DNA from: Amycolatopsis nivea
Lineage (GTDB): Bacteria > Actinomycetota > Actinomycetes > Mycobacteriales > Pseudonocardiaceae
Reading direction: 5' to 3'
NCBI RefSeq assembly: GCF_004522235.1
Contig: NZ_SDLT01000015.1
Span: 78,058 to 142,057 of the forward strand
DNA: 64,000 bases
Made by a program: the position numbers and the translations under genes. The notes under the pieces are model-generated. The model saw only the letters and a list, made by a program, of their open reading frames with translations, had not been told where the DNA came from and ran no database searches. Shown piece by piece: positions 23,521-32,126 of this stretch. How positions within the stretch are numbered: the first letter of the stretch is position 1; every line of letters begins with the position of its first letter.

Positions 23521-24848
23521 CTTCGACACCTGATCAATTCGAGGAAATGCTCGCGCGTATTACGCTGACAACCACACAGGCTACGCGAATCGAGAGCGCC
23601 GTATCCGGTCTCAAGAGCTATCTTGCCTCCACTTTCTCACTTGACGACGATGAAGTATTTCTCCAAGGTTCCTACGCTAATGGGACCGCGATTAAGCCGA
23701 GGCCTGGAGGCGAGTACGATGTGGATATAGTCGCCTGCACAGGGGTTTCAAATCAGACCACAAACGACGCGCTTAACAGCATGGCCGAGCGCCTAAGAGA
23801 CAACGGAACATATCGCAACCGAGTAGAGCCGAAGGAAAGATGCGTAAGACTGAGATACGCAGACGAAGGCTCCATCAAGTTCCACGTTGACGTAGTACCT
23901 GTCAGGCTTACCTATCCCAACTATCTTGAGGCGCCGAAGCGCAGCGGCGACTGGTCTCAGACCACTCCGCAAGAGTTTGCAGAATGGTGCGAAACGCGAG
24001 GTGAAAGGTTTCAGAACCTAGTCAAAATCATCAAAAGATGGCGAGACGAGCAGCAAGAAGTTCGAGCAGCGATAAAATCGATTACACTGCAAGTCCTGGT
24101 TTCCAAATGCATGTCCACGGCTAGCGATCAGGCACAACTAGTCGTGGATACGTTTCGCGCGATGCATGAGTACCTTATGCGGCCCGGTATTCCTGCAATC
24201 TATAATCCAACCCTACCCAGCGAGAATCTTTCGTCCAGATGGACGCTCTACAACTGCGATAGGTTTAGAAAACAAGTCGAAGCAGCGCTGGATACCGCCG
24301 AGCGAGCACTAGCGGAGCCTGATCCAGACAAGTCGCAGCTACTATGGAAAGAAGTTTTCAAAACCGCTTACCCCGACAGCCCAATGACCAATAAGGTGGA
24401 CGCTCTCAACAAGAGGGCCGCATCTGTCGCAAAGGGCCACTCTGAGAGACCCCGAGATAGGGGATGGACTGAATCCCTCAACCGTGACTACCAAGTGAAC
24501 ATAACCGCCGATGTATACAACAATGACCGCAAGACGTTACTTTCGGTTAATATTCAGAATGATCACATGGGGCTTGCGACAGGCTGGTTTATCAGATTCG
24601 AAGCAAATGTAACGTCTTCCGATGATGCGAAGGTATGGTGGAAGGTCGTCAACACTGGAGAAGAGGCGGAAGAAGCTAAAGATTTTCGCGGACACTTCTT
24701 CAAGGCGGAAGATCGAAGCGACAATGATAGCCCCTTAGTGAACTGGGAAAGACTCAAGTACCGCGGTCGCCATTGGATAGAGTGCTACATAGTTAAACGG
24801 TCGACCATCGTAGCAAGGAGCGGCTTGTTTTACGTCAATGTCATTTAG
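23517..24848 (+). CDS. CD-NTase (SMODS nucleotidyltransferase) with AGS-C sensor domain
   Basis: A 443-residue CBASS-type cyclic-oligonucleotide synthase. The polymerase-β-like core has GSYANGT (51-57), the metal pair D68-V-D70 in EYDVDIV and the third acidic residue D125 in FHVDVVPV. A helical OAS-like lid follows (NLVKIIKRWRDEQ). The C-terminus (about 325-443) matches the AGS-C sensor domain: VWWKVVNTGEEAEEAKDFRGHF and RGRHWIECYIVKRSTIVARSGLFYVNVI. On phage infection such enzymes make a nucleotide signal that activates a partner effector. The GTG at 23517 overlaps the effector gene. Two counted 60-base lines give 55% and 43% G+C, so it is transferred DNA. Confidence 0.9.
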   Translation: MTSTPDQFEEMLARITLTTTQATRIESAVSGLKSYLASTFSLDDDEVFLQGSYANGTAIKPRPGGEYDVDIVACTGVSNQTTNDALNSMAERLRDNGTYRNRVEPKERCVRLRYADEGSIKFHVDVVPVRLTYPNYLEAPKRSGDWSQTTPQEFAEWCETRGERFQNLVKIIKRWRDEQQEVRAAIKSITLQVLVSKCMSTASDQAQLVVDTFRAMHEYLMRPGIPAIYNPTLPSENLSSRWTLYNCDRFRKQVEAALDTAERALAEPDPDKSQLLWKEVFKTAYPDSPMTNKVDALNKRAASVAKGHSERPRDRGWTESLNRDYQVNITADVYNNDRKTLLSVNIQNDHMGLATGWFIRFEANVTSSDDAKVWWKVVNTGEEAEEAKDFRGHFFKAEDRSDNDSPLVNWERLKYRGRHWIECYIVKRSTIVARSGLFYVNVI

Positions 24849-24898
24849 ATGGGTCTATAGCATTGCGTGGCTGCCGAATTTAGCTCTATGGGATCAAG

Positions 24899-24997
24899 GC
24901 GCGCCGCCTGCGGCGGCGCGCAACCGGTCGCCTCGCGTACGGCGAGACTCGCCGGTTGGCTGGGCGGGCCTCCGCTGGCGCTCCGGCCGGCCCGCCC
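24899..24997. repeat. cluster of perfect GC-rich inverted repeats after the CBASS genes
   Basis: GCGCGCCGCC-tgc-GGCGGCGCGC (24899-24921) is a perfect 10-base stem 50 bases after the cyclase stop. GGGCGGGCC (24962-24970) pairs with GGCCCGCCC (24989-24997). A third related motif, CCGCCGCAGGCGGC, lies near 25035. No T-run follows. They may terminate cargo transcription or belong to a replication or transfer origin. Confidence 0.6.
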
Positions 24998-25360
24998 GGC
25001 GAGCCCGCCGCAGACTCGCCCCAGGTGCGCACACCGCCGCAGGCGGCGCGGAAGGCTCCTCAGAGCCGCGACAAGGCAGCCACAGCCTTAGCCCAGCTAC
25101 CCACCTCCGGCGTCGGGCCGTCATCCTCGCTCCCGATGATCGAACGCCGCGCCACCGGCATCAAGGGCGCCTTCGGCGTCGCTGCGCGATGAGCTTCGCT
25201 CGCCCTTGACCCCGGCACCGCAGCACTCAAGCTGGCAAGGGCGAGAACGACGGATCAGACCGCCCGACGCCTCCCGCGGCCGCCACTCCGCGTAGGCAGT
25301 CGACAGACACAGCTAAGGGCCGGTCCGCGCCATCCACAAAGGACTCAGGCAGACCGGCCT

Positions 25361-25382
25361 TGGGCCGTCTGTGGGCCGTCAG
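25361..25382 (+). repeat. subterminal repeat, right (candidate integrase arm site)
   Basis: TGGGCCGTC twice, 11 bases apart, then AG. It matches 14264-14285 at 21 of 22 positions and is 104 bases inside the attR core. Confidence 0.55.
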
Positions 25383-25486
25383 AGGTCCAAACCGGACCAG
25401 ACTCAACCAGACCCGATCGACCCGAAACATGCAGGCCAGAGAGCTACGCGGGCAGAGACCCGCAGGTCAGCGAGCCCGGTCGGCAG

Positions 25487-25504
25487 AAGTAGCACATTTA
25501 CCAG
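25487..25504 (+). other. attR core of the integrated element
   Basis: AAGTAGCACATTTACCAG, the second copy of the 18-base core. Here the left neighbour is element DNA (GGCAG), so the TGTGA half-site present at attL is missing. Confidence 0.75.
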
Positions 25505-25654
25505 AGCGGGGCATGTTGTATCGGTTGACCTGGGGGTTTATCGCCAGATAGGGGCCGAAAGTGGGGTCCAGGACGGCACCAGGACGTCAGATGCCCGGCT
25601 CAAGCCCAGCAGTAGGACAGAGAGTCATCCGGCGATCACCCCAAGCGACAGCCG

Positions 25655-26554
25655 CTATTCAGCCGGATCCTCGCCCGTCAGGAGCTTCGTCAGTCCGGTC
25701 TCGTTCGCGAGCCGCTGGGCCTTCACCTCCTCCTCGAAACCGGCAGCCGCGGCCGACAGATGGTGCAGCGAATCCTCCGGGGACAACGCGGACGCGGCTA
25801 ACTGCTCGATGATGTCCGCGTACGGGGCGGCCTCCCGACCGGACAGGAAGACACCCGCGTGTTGGTGCGGGCAGTACACGACTTCCGTCGCGTCCCACAG
25901 CCGGTACCAGCTGAACGCGCCCTCCGTCACGGCCTCGCTCGAGACGAGCCGGATCTTCACAGTCGGCGAAATCTCGATGAGGTACCGCACCTGTCGCAGC
26001 ATCACCTCGGCATCTCCGAAGTGCTGCCGCAGCGCCTCGGTCCCGACGAAAATCTGCGCATCGGCGGGCCCCGCTTCGAACAGAATCGCTTTGCGGCTCA
26101 GGCGATTCTCGACGACGTGTTCCAGGATTTCGTTGTCCCACAAGGCCGGGCCGAACACCAGCCGCGCGTAATCGGGGATTTGCAGCAGCTCCGGGATCTG
26201 CAGCGGAGCCCACACGGTCATCGACTCGGCGTTCCGCTCGTGCCCGGCGACCATCGTGTAGTGCGCCGTGTCCGCCTGCGACCCGTACATGATCCAGCTC
26301 GCCCCGGCGACCTCGCGCGCCAGTTCCATGATCCGCGACTTCTTCTCGCCGACCACTCCGAGCGCGCCCAGTACCCCGGCCACGTCCTCCAGTGTCGGAA
26401 CTTCCTGGCCCAGCTCCCAGCTCGACAGCTGGTCCGGCTCCACCCCGACCCACCGCCCCAGCTCGCGCAAACCGAAGCACGCCTCGAGCCGGGCGTTTCG
26501 CAACGCCATGCCCAAAGCGCGCTCGCTCGGGCCGGGCATCTCCGAATCTCGCAT
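25655..26554 (-). CDS. XRE-family regulator with DUF5753 domain (chromosomal copy)
   Basis: A 299-residue paralogue of the AICE regulator. The HTH is LGMALRNARLEACFGLRELGRWVGVEPDQLSSWELGQEVPTLEDV, and the DUF5753 region follows (LQIPELLQIPDYARLVFGPALWDNEILEHVVENRLSRKAILFEAG ... EVVYCPHQHAGVFLSGREAAPYADIIEQLAASALSPEDS). The ATG at 26554 follows GGAGGTGACGGTGG. Its stop lies about 150 bases outside attR. Such genes are numerous in Amycolatopsis-like genomes and often sit beside small DUF397 partners, which are absent here. Target and ligand unknown. Confidence 0.88.
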   Translation of the reverse strand: MRDSEMPGPSERALGMALRNARLEACFGLRELGRWVGVEPDQLSSWELGQEVPTLEDVAGVLGALGVVGEKKSRIMELAREVAGASWIMYGSQADTAHYTMVAGHERNAESMTVWAPLQIPELLQIPDYARLVFGPALWDNEILEHVVENRLSRKAILFEAGPADAQIFVGTEALRQHFGDAEVMLRQVRYLIEISPTVKIRLVSSEAVTEGAFSWYRLWDATEVVYCPHQHAGVFLSGREAAPYADIIEQLAASALSPEDSLHHLSAAAAGFEEEVKAQRLANETGLTKLLTGEDPAE

Positions 26555-26842
26555 CCACCGTCACCTCCAGCCGCGGATAGTGCCTGTTTCGCGCTGATGA
26601 CACCTATCGATCGTCATCAGCCGCAGACACCGCCTTCCGCTGCGGCATATCTCCAGCTCAGCGGCAGTAGCCAGCGAACCTGCCGACAGCGGGGCACCCC
26701 GCCCATCGCTCCCGGCGACCCCACAGGGGGTTTCTGAATCGATTTTGTTTCCGGAGGGTTCTCGGGTTACCGTGTGCACCGTCACGTTCCCGCGACGCCA
26801 GCGCCGCCGTCTCGCGAACCCGTCACGAGCCGGGAGCTTGAG

Positions 26843-28783
26843 ATGAGCAGCAGCCCGAACCCGACCGCCGCGGTGCACCGCGTGCTTGCCGACGTCACCG
26901 ACCGGATCGCCGAGCGCAGTGCGGACACGCGGGCGGCCTACCTCGCCCGCAGCGCGGCCGCTTTCGAGGAGGGGCCGGTCCGCCGCGGCCTCGCTTGCAG
27001 CAACCTCGCACACGGATTCGCCGCTATGGACGGCGTCGACAAGCAGGCGTTGCGCCAGCTGCGCGCGCCCGGCGTGGCCATCGTGTCCTCCTACAACGAC
27101 ATGCTCTCCGCCCACCAGCCGATGCAGGAATACCCGGCGTGGCTGAAGAAATCGGTCCGCGAAACCGGTGGTGTCGCGCAGTTCGCCGGCGGGGTGCCCG
27201 CGATGTGCGACGGCATCACGCAGGGCCGTCCGGGCATGGAGCTGTCGCTGTTCAGCCGCGAAGTGATCGCGATGGCGACGGCGATCGCGCTGTCCCACGA
27301 CATGTTCGACGCGGCGTTGCTGCTGGGCGTGTGCGACAAGATTGTCCCGGGGCTGTTGATCGGCGCGCTGTCGTTCGGGCATCTGCCCGCGGTGCTCGTG
27401 CCTGCCGGTCCGATGAATTCGGGCTTGCCCAACAAGGAAAAAGCCCGGGTGCGGCAGCTGTACGCGGAGGGGCTCGCGACGCGGGAAGACCTGCTCGACG
27501 CGGAAGCCGCGTCGTATCACTCAGCCGGCACCTGCACGTTCTACGGCACCGCCAACTCGAACCAGATGGTCGTCGAGGTGATGGGCCTGCACCTTCCGGG
27601 GGCCAGCTTCGTGCCGCCGAACACGCCGTTGCGCCAGGCGCTCACCGAAGAGGCCGGCCGACGCGTCGTCGAACTGTCCCGAGGCGAGGCGTACACGCCG
27701 ATTTCGCAGGTGCTGGACGAAAAAGCGTTCGTGAACGGCATCGTGGCGCTGCTGGCCACCGGCGGGTCGACGAACCACACGATGCACTTGGTGGCGATCG
27801 CCGCGGCGGCCGGGATTCAGCTGAGCTGGGACGATTTCTCGGACCTGTCCGCGGTCGTGCCGCTGCTGGCGCGCGTGTATCCGAACGGCAGCGCGGACAT
27901 CAACCACTTCCACGCCGCGGGCGGCATCCAGTTCCTCGTCGGCACGCTGCTCGACGCGGGCCTGCTGCACGAGGACGTGCTCACCGTCGCGGGTCCCGGG
28001 CTGCGCCGGTACACGCAGGAGCCGATCTTGTCGGACGGCGAACTGGTGTGGCGTGACGTGCCGACGCGCAGTCTCGACGAAGAGGTGCTGCGTCCGGCGT
28101 GGCGGCCGTTCGCGCCGGACGGCGGGCTGCGGATGGTGGAAGGAAACTTGGGCCGAGCGGTCACGAAGGTGTCGGCGGTCGCCCCGGAGCACCACGTCGT
28201 GGAGGCACCGGCGCGGGTGTTCACTTCGCAGGAGGCGTTCCGGGTCGCGTTCGAGGCCGGGGAACTGGACCGGGACGTGGTCGTGGTGCTGCGTCAGCAG
28301 GGTCCACAGGCGAACGGCATGCCGGAGCTGCACGGTCTGACGCCGGCGTTGGGAGTGTTGATGGACCGGGGTTTCCGGGTCGCGCTGCTCACCGACGGGC
28401 GGATGTCGGGCGCGTCGGGCAAGGTGCCGGCCGCGATTCAGGTGACGCCGGAGGCCGCGGTGGGCGGGCCGATCGCCCGGATCGCCGACGGCGACGTGGT
28501 CCGTTTCGACGCGCGGTCCGGAAGCCTGGACGTGCTGGTCGCGGACGACGAACTGGCGCGCCGCGACCTGGCGGACGCCCCGCCGTCGGAGGCCGCGTGG
28601 AGCGGGACCGGGCGGGAGCTGTTCGGGGCGTTGCGGCGCGCGGTCGGCCCGGCTGACCAGGGCGCGAGCGTGTTCGGGGCGCTCACTCCGGAGCTGGACC
28701 TCGCCCGGGGCGTTCCGCCATTCGGAAGCGGGACAATGGGCGAGTCCTCGTATGCTCTCCAGACCCAGGAGGTCGGTCAGTGA
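26843..28783 (+). CDS. edd: phosphogluconate dehydratase
   Basis: A 646-residue IlvD/Edd-family enzyme converting 6-phosphogluconate to 2-keto-3-deoxy-6-phosphogluconate. Cluster and active-site phrases are present: GLACSNLAHG, MCDGITQGRPGMELSLFSREVIAMATAIALSHDMFDAALLLGVCDKIVPG, SAGTCTFYGTANSNQMVVEVMGLHLPG and LTDGRMSGASGKVPAAIQV. The ATG at 26843 follows GGGAG. The start codon of eda overlaps its stop (GTGA), so the two Entner-Doudoroff enzymes are made together. The regulator upstream is on the other strand. Confidence 0.96.
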   Translation: MSSSPNPTAAVHRVLADVTDRIAERSADTRAAYLARSAAAFEEGPVRRGLACSNLAHGFAAMDGVDKQALRQLRAPGVAIVSSYNDMLSAHQPMQEYPAWLKKSVRETGGVAQFAGGVPAMCDGITQGRPGMELSLFSREVIAMATAIALSHDMFDAALLLGVCDKIVPGLLIGALSFGHLPAVLVPAGPMNSGLPNKEKARVRQLYAEGLATREDLLDAEAASYHSAGTCTFYGTANSNQMVVEVMGLHLPGASFVPPNTPLRQALTEEAGRRVVELSRGEAYTPISQVLDEKAFVNGIVALLATGGSTNHTMHLVAIAAAAGIQLSWDDFSDLSAVVPLLARVYPNGSADINHFHAAGGIQFLVGTLLDAGLLHEDVLTVAGPGLRRYTQEPILSDGELVWRDVPTRSLDEEVLRPAWRPFAPDGGLRMVEGNLGRAVTKVSAVAPEHHVVEAPARVFTSQEAFRVAFEAGELDRDVVVVLRQQGPQANGMPELHGLTPALGVLMDRGFRVALLTDGRMSGASGKVPAAIQVTPEAAVGGPIARIADGDVVRFDARSGSLDVLVADDELARRDLADAPPSEAAWSGTGRELFGALRRAVGPADQGASVFGALTPELDLARGVPPFGSGTMGESSYALQTQEVGQ

Positions 28784-29403
28784 CCACCGGCACGGACCTG
28801 CTCGCCCTGTCCCCCGTGATGCCCGTCGTGGTGATCGACGACGTCGACGACGCGGTGCCGACGGCCCGCGCCCTGCTCGCCGGCGGGATCGGGGTGATCG
28901 AGCTGACGCTGCGCACGCCGGTCGCGCTGACCGCGATCGAGCGGGTGGCCGCGGAGGTGCCGGACATCGTCGTGGGCGCCGGCACGGTGACGTCGCCGGA
29001 GCAGGCGAAGCAGGCCGCCGACGCTGGCGCGAAGTTCCTGGTGACGCCGGGCTGCACGGATTCGGTGCTGGACGCCGCGTTCGCCACCGGACTGCCGTTC
29101 CTGCCAGGCGCGGCCACGGTGTCGGAGGCGATGCGGCTGGCCGAACGCGGGCTGAGCGCGCTGAAGTTCTTCCCGGCGGAGGCCAGCGGGGGCGCGGCGT
29201 TCCTGAAGTCGATCGCCGGACCGCTGCCGGAGCTGCAGTTCTGCCCGACCGGCGGGATCTCGCTGTCGTCGGCCCCGTCGTACCTGGCGCTGCCGAACGT
29301 CGGCTGCATCGGCGGCTCGTGGCTGACGCCCGGGAAGCTGTTGGCGGCCAAGGACTTCGCCGCCGTCGAGAAGCTGGCCGCCGAAGCCGCCGCGCTGCGC
29401 TGA
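28780..29403 (+). CDS. eda: 2-keto-3-deoxy-6-phosphogluconate aldolase
   Basis: A 207-residue class I aldolase that splits KDPG to pyruvate and glyceraldehyde-3-phosphate. Typical phrases: VMPVVVIDDVDDAVPTARALLAGGIGVIELTLRTP, IVVGAGTVTSPEQAKQAADAGAKFLVTPGC, the Schiff-base Lys in LKFFPAEASGG, and FCPTGGIS. GTG start at 28780 inside the edd stop overlap. A hairpin 10 bases after the stop ends the operon. With edd it gives a complete lower Entner-Doudoroff branch. Confidence 0.96.
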   Translation: MTTGTDLLALSPVMPVVVIDDVDDAVPTARALLAGGIGVIELTLRTPVALTAIERVAAEVPDIVVGAGTVTSPEQAKQAADAGAKFLVTPGCTDSVLDAAFATGLPFLPGAATVSEAMRLAERGLSALKFFPAEASGGAAFLKSIAGPLPELQFCPTGGISLSSAPSYLALPNVGCIGGSWLTPGKLLAAKDFAAVEKLAAEAAALR

Positions 29404-29412
29404 GCCCTTCCG

Positions 29413-29449
29413 GAAACCCGTCGTCTTCGTACCGGAGGCGGCGGGTTTC
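29413..29449. terminator. bidirectional terminator between eda and recX
   Basis: GAAACCCG (29413-29420) pairs with CGGGTTTC (29442-29449), with further pairing inside. It lies between the convergent eda and recX stops and is AT-flanked on both strands. Confidence 0.65.
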
Positions 29450-29466
29450 TCGGTGCCGCGAGGCGA

Positions 29467-30012
29467 TCAGTCGACCGGCACGTCGTCCAGCATGCTGGAT
29501 TCCGCCCCGAACTCGCGAAGTTCGTCGCGGATCACCGTGTACGCCAGCCCTTGCGGATAGCCCTTGCGCGCGAGGAACCCGAGCAGCCGGCGGATCGCGG
29601 TCTGCTCGTCGACGTTCCCGAGCGACCTGAGCCGTTTGCGCACCAGTTCGCGGGCACGCTGTTCCTCGGCTTCCCGGTCGACTTCCTCCGCCGCTTGCGT
29701 CGCGATCTCGTCGTCGACGCCCTTGCGCCGCAGCTCCGCGACGAGCGCGGTACGCGACAGCCCTTGGTTGGCGTGCCGGTCGCGGACCCAGGTTTCGGCG
29801 AACTCGGCGTCGTTGACGAGACCGGCGCGGTCGAGCTTGCCGAGCAAGGTTTCCACGGTATCGCTGTCGAAGCCCTTGCGCTGCAACGTCTGTCGCAGCT
29901 CCTCGACCGCCCTCGGCCGGGCGGCGAGGAGGTCGAAGCAGATCTCCTTGGCCTTCTTCGCCCGCTCCTCCGGAGGCAACTCCATCGGCTCGACCTTCGG
30001 CGCCCTGGCCAC
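29467..30012 (-). CDS. recX: RecA regulatory protein RecX
   Basis: A 181-residue helical protein of three-helix RecX repeats: AKEICFDLLAARPRAVEELRQTLQRKGFDSDTVETLLGKLDRAGLVNDAEFAETWVRDR, then LVAELRRKGVDDEIATQAAEEV, then LLGFLARKGYPQGLAYTVIRDEL. It binds RecA filaments and limits their activity. The GTG at 30012 is preferred because AAGGAG lies 7 bases upstream; a GTG two codons earlier would overlap the site. It is downstream of recA on the same strand, as usual, but separated by about 594 bases. Confidence 0.93.
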   Translation of the reverse strand: MARAPKVEPMELPPEERAKKAKEICFDLLAARPRAVEELRQTLQRKGFDSDTVETLLGKLDRAGLVNDAEFAETWVRDRHANQGLSRTALVAELRRKGVDDEIATQAAEEVDREAEEQRARELVRKRLRSLGNVDEQTAIRRLLGFLARKGYPQGLAYTVIRDELREFGAESSMLDDVPVD

Positions 30013-30606
30013 GACCACACTCCTTGTTCACGGTGCCGCCCTCGGACGACGGCACCTCCACCTCAACACCAGTTTCCCGGTGCCGAACACCGCGCTTCGC
30101 ACGGTTCGCCACTCCGCCGACCGAAGCGCAGCCGCCGGAACTCGCACCGGCTCAGGCGACAGCCCGCACCGATGCTCGTCACCACCGGCCAGCGCTCACC
30201 CGCGGAGCTTGCCCACGCGCACACCGCTTCAGACCGGCCGCGCACGCCGTACCCGGGAGATCCCCACCGCACCGGCAGAGATCCCGGCCGCAATCCCCGC
30301 ACGACCCACTGGCCGCGCCCAGCCGGAGATGGTCACGCCCCGCCACCTCGCACTCAGCCCGGAGATAGCCGCCCCAGCCGCCTCACACCCGGCCGGAGAT
30401 GGCCGCACCCAGCCGCCGCGCACCCAGCCGCTGCCGCACACCCAGCCGGAGAACCGCCGGACAAGGGCCCACCTGCGCATCCGGAACACCGTCACGCCCG
30501 AAGATCCCGTCGCGGCGAAACCGCGCTGGTCCCCGGTTTCAGCGGCGGATCGGTGCGCGACCCGAGCACCGGGGAGGGAACCTGCCGATCCCCTCCCCTC
30601 CCCGGA
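30013..30606. repeat. 594-base recA-recX spacer with a 35-base tandem repeat
   Basis: No gene is supported here; the Pro/Arg/Thr-rich open frames lack motifs. Three units with a 35-base period begin at 30321, 30356 and 30391, each opening with AGCC(C)GGAGAT and ending in a CAC(C)CC-rich stretch. A fourth partial unit begins at 30444. Units two and three are the most alike. In most actinobacteria recX follows recA closely, so this is expansion DNA. Confidence 0.7.
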
Positions 30607-31650
<1,044 letters not shown>

Positions 31651-31813
31651 GGAAGTCCACCTCGCTGGTTGGGGCCTGTGTGTTCGGTTGTCCAGATCAA
31701 GCTTGTCCGGGGTCCAAGCTCTGTCCGGTCCGACGCTACGGGGAGGGACCGACAATTCCAGGCGCGGCGACTGATCTGTGGATCGCTGGCCCCGTTGTGC
31801 ACAACACCATAGA

Positions 31814-31827
31814 CGAACAGGTGTTCG
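31814..31827 (-). promoter_or_regulatory. LexA-binding SOS box of recA
   Basis: CGAAC-AGGT-GTTCG, with flanking A giving ACGAACAGGTGTTCGA, fits the actinobacterial SOS consensus TCGAAC-N4-GTTCGA at 11 of 12 positions. On the minus strand TATGGT (31806-31811) follows as a candidate -10 box, so LexA would sit in the promoter spacer. Confidence 0.85.
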
Positions 31828-31897
31828 AGGTTTACAGCGACACGCCCATCCGCCGAGGTTTTCGCCCTCCCCCGCGTCCGGACCCGGAACTCGCAGG

Positions 31898-32092
31898 TCA
31901 GCGCCGCTCCGGCGGCACCTCGAACTCGACGCAGACCGCTCGCCAGATCTCTTTGGCCGGCGTTCCCGCGCTCAGCGCCTCTTCGACCGTGCGCCCGCCG
32001 AGCCCGCTGAACACGTGGTCCTTGGCGAGCATCTCGGCGCGTCCGGACCCGAACTCGTCGGCCATCAGCCGTCGGAACACCGTGATACGCAT
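31898..32092 (-). CDS. DUF3046 family protein
   Basis: A 64-residue protein, MRITVFRRLMADEFGSGRAEMLAKDHVFSGLGGRTVEEALSAGTPAKEIWRAVCVEFEVPPERR, matching the DUF3046 family that is encoded just upstream of recA across actinobacteria (Rv2738c in M. tuberculosis). Function unknown. There is no ribosome site, but TAGCAT (32100-32105 on the minus strand) stands 7 bases before the ATG. The gene is therefore probably leaderless with its own promoter. Confidence 0.9.
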   Translation of the reverse strand: MRITVFRRLMADEFGSGRAEMLAKDHVFSGLGGRTVEEALSAGTPAKEIWRAVCVEFEVPPERR

Positions 32093-32126
32093 CGGGCGAA
32101 TGCTAGCTTTCCCGCTCCGGCGGGGA

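Larger units (their letters stand above)
14191..25504. mobile_element. integrated actinomycete integrative and conjugative element (AICE, pSAM2-like organisation)
   Basis: An 11.3-kb element bounded by an 18-base perfect direct repeat. Inside are a tyrosine integrase and excisionase next to the left end, then a rolling-circle initiator of the RepSA type and an FtsK-like single-protein DNA translocase of the TraSA/TraB type. Small accessory genes, an XRE/DUF5753 regulator, a divergent HTH-PLD regulator and a Nudix gene follow. This is the standard AICE set. The right third is low-G+C cargo (CBASS-like) and about 640 bases of structured non-coding DNA. The insertion site is between the sdh operon and an XRE regulator gene. 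No tRNA gene is seen at either end, which is unusual for AICEs. Confidence 0.88.
24998..25654. other. non-coding right end of the element and junction to the chromosome
   Basis: No convincing gene on either strand; the short open frames are Arg/Pro/Ala-rich shadows. From left to right it holds the tail of the inverted-repeat cluster, the right subterminal repeat (25361-25382), and three GACCCG hexamers (25410, 25419, 25457) that resemble the core of transfer-recognition repeats of Streptomyces plasmids. The attR core (25487-25504) and about 150 bases of chromosomal DNA before the XRE gene follow. Confidence 0.6.

Noticed and set aside
24838..25209. Open frames after the CD-NTase gene
   Set aside because: They run through GC-rich inverted repeats. 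The products are Arg/Pro/Ala-rich without structure or ribosome sites.
25361..25382. The TGGGCCGTC pair as the attachment core itself
   Set aside because: It has a mismatch between the two ends and contains an internal repeat, whereas the outer 18-base word is perfect and unique. Arm-type sites fit better.
14209..25486. A CRISPR array or insertion sequence in the element
   Set aside because: No regularly spaced identical repeats and no transposase motif were seen.
25505..25654. A tRNA gene at the right end of the element
   Set aside because: I looked for acceptor and T-arm patterns near the attR core and saw no cloverleaf or GTTC-type T-loop on either strand.
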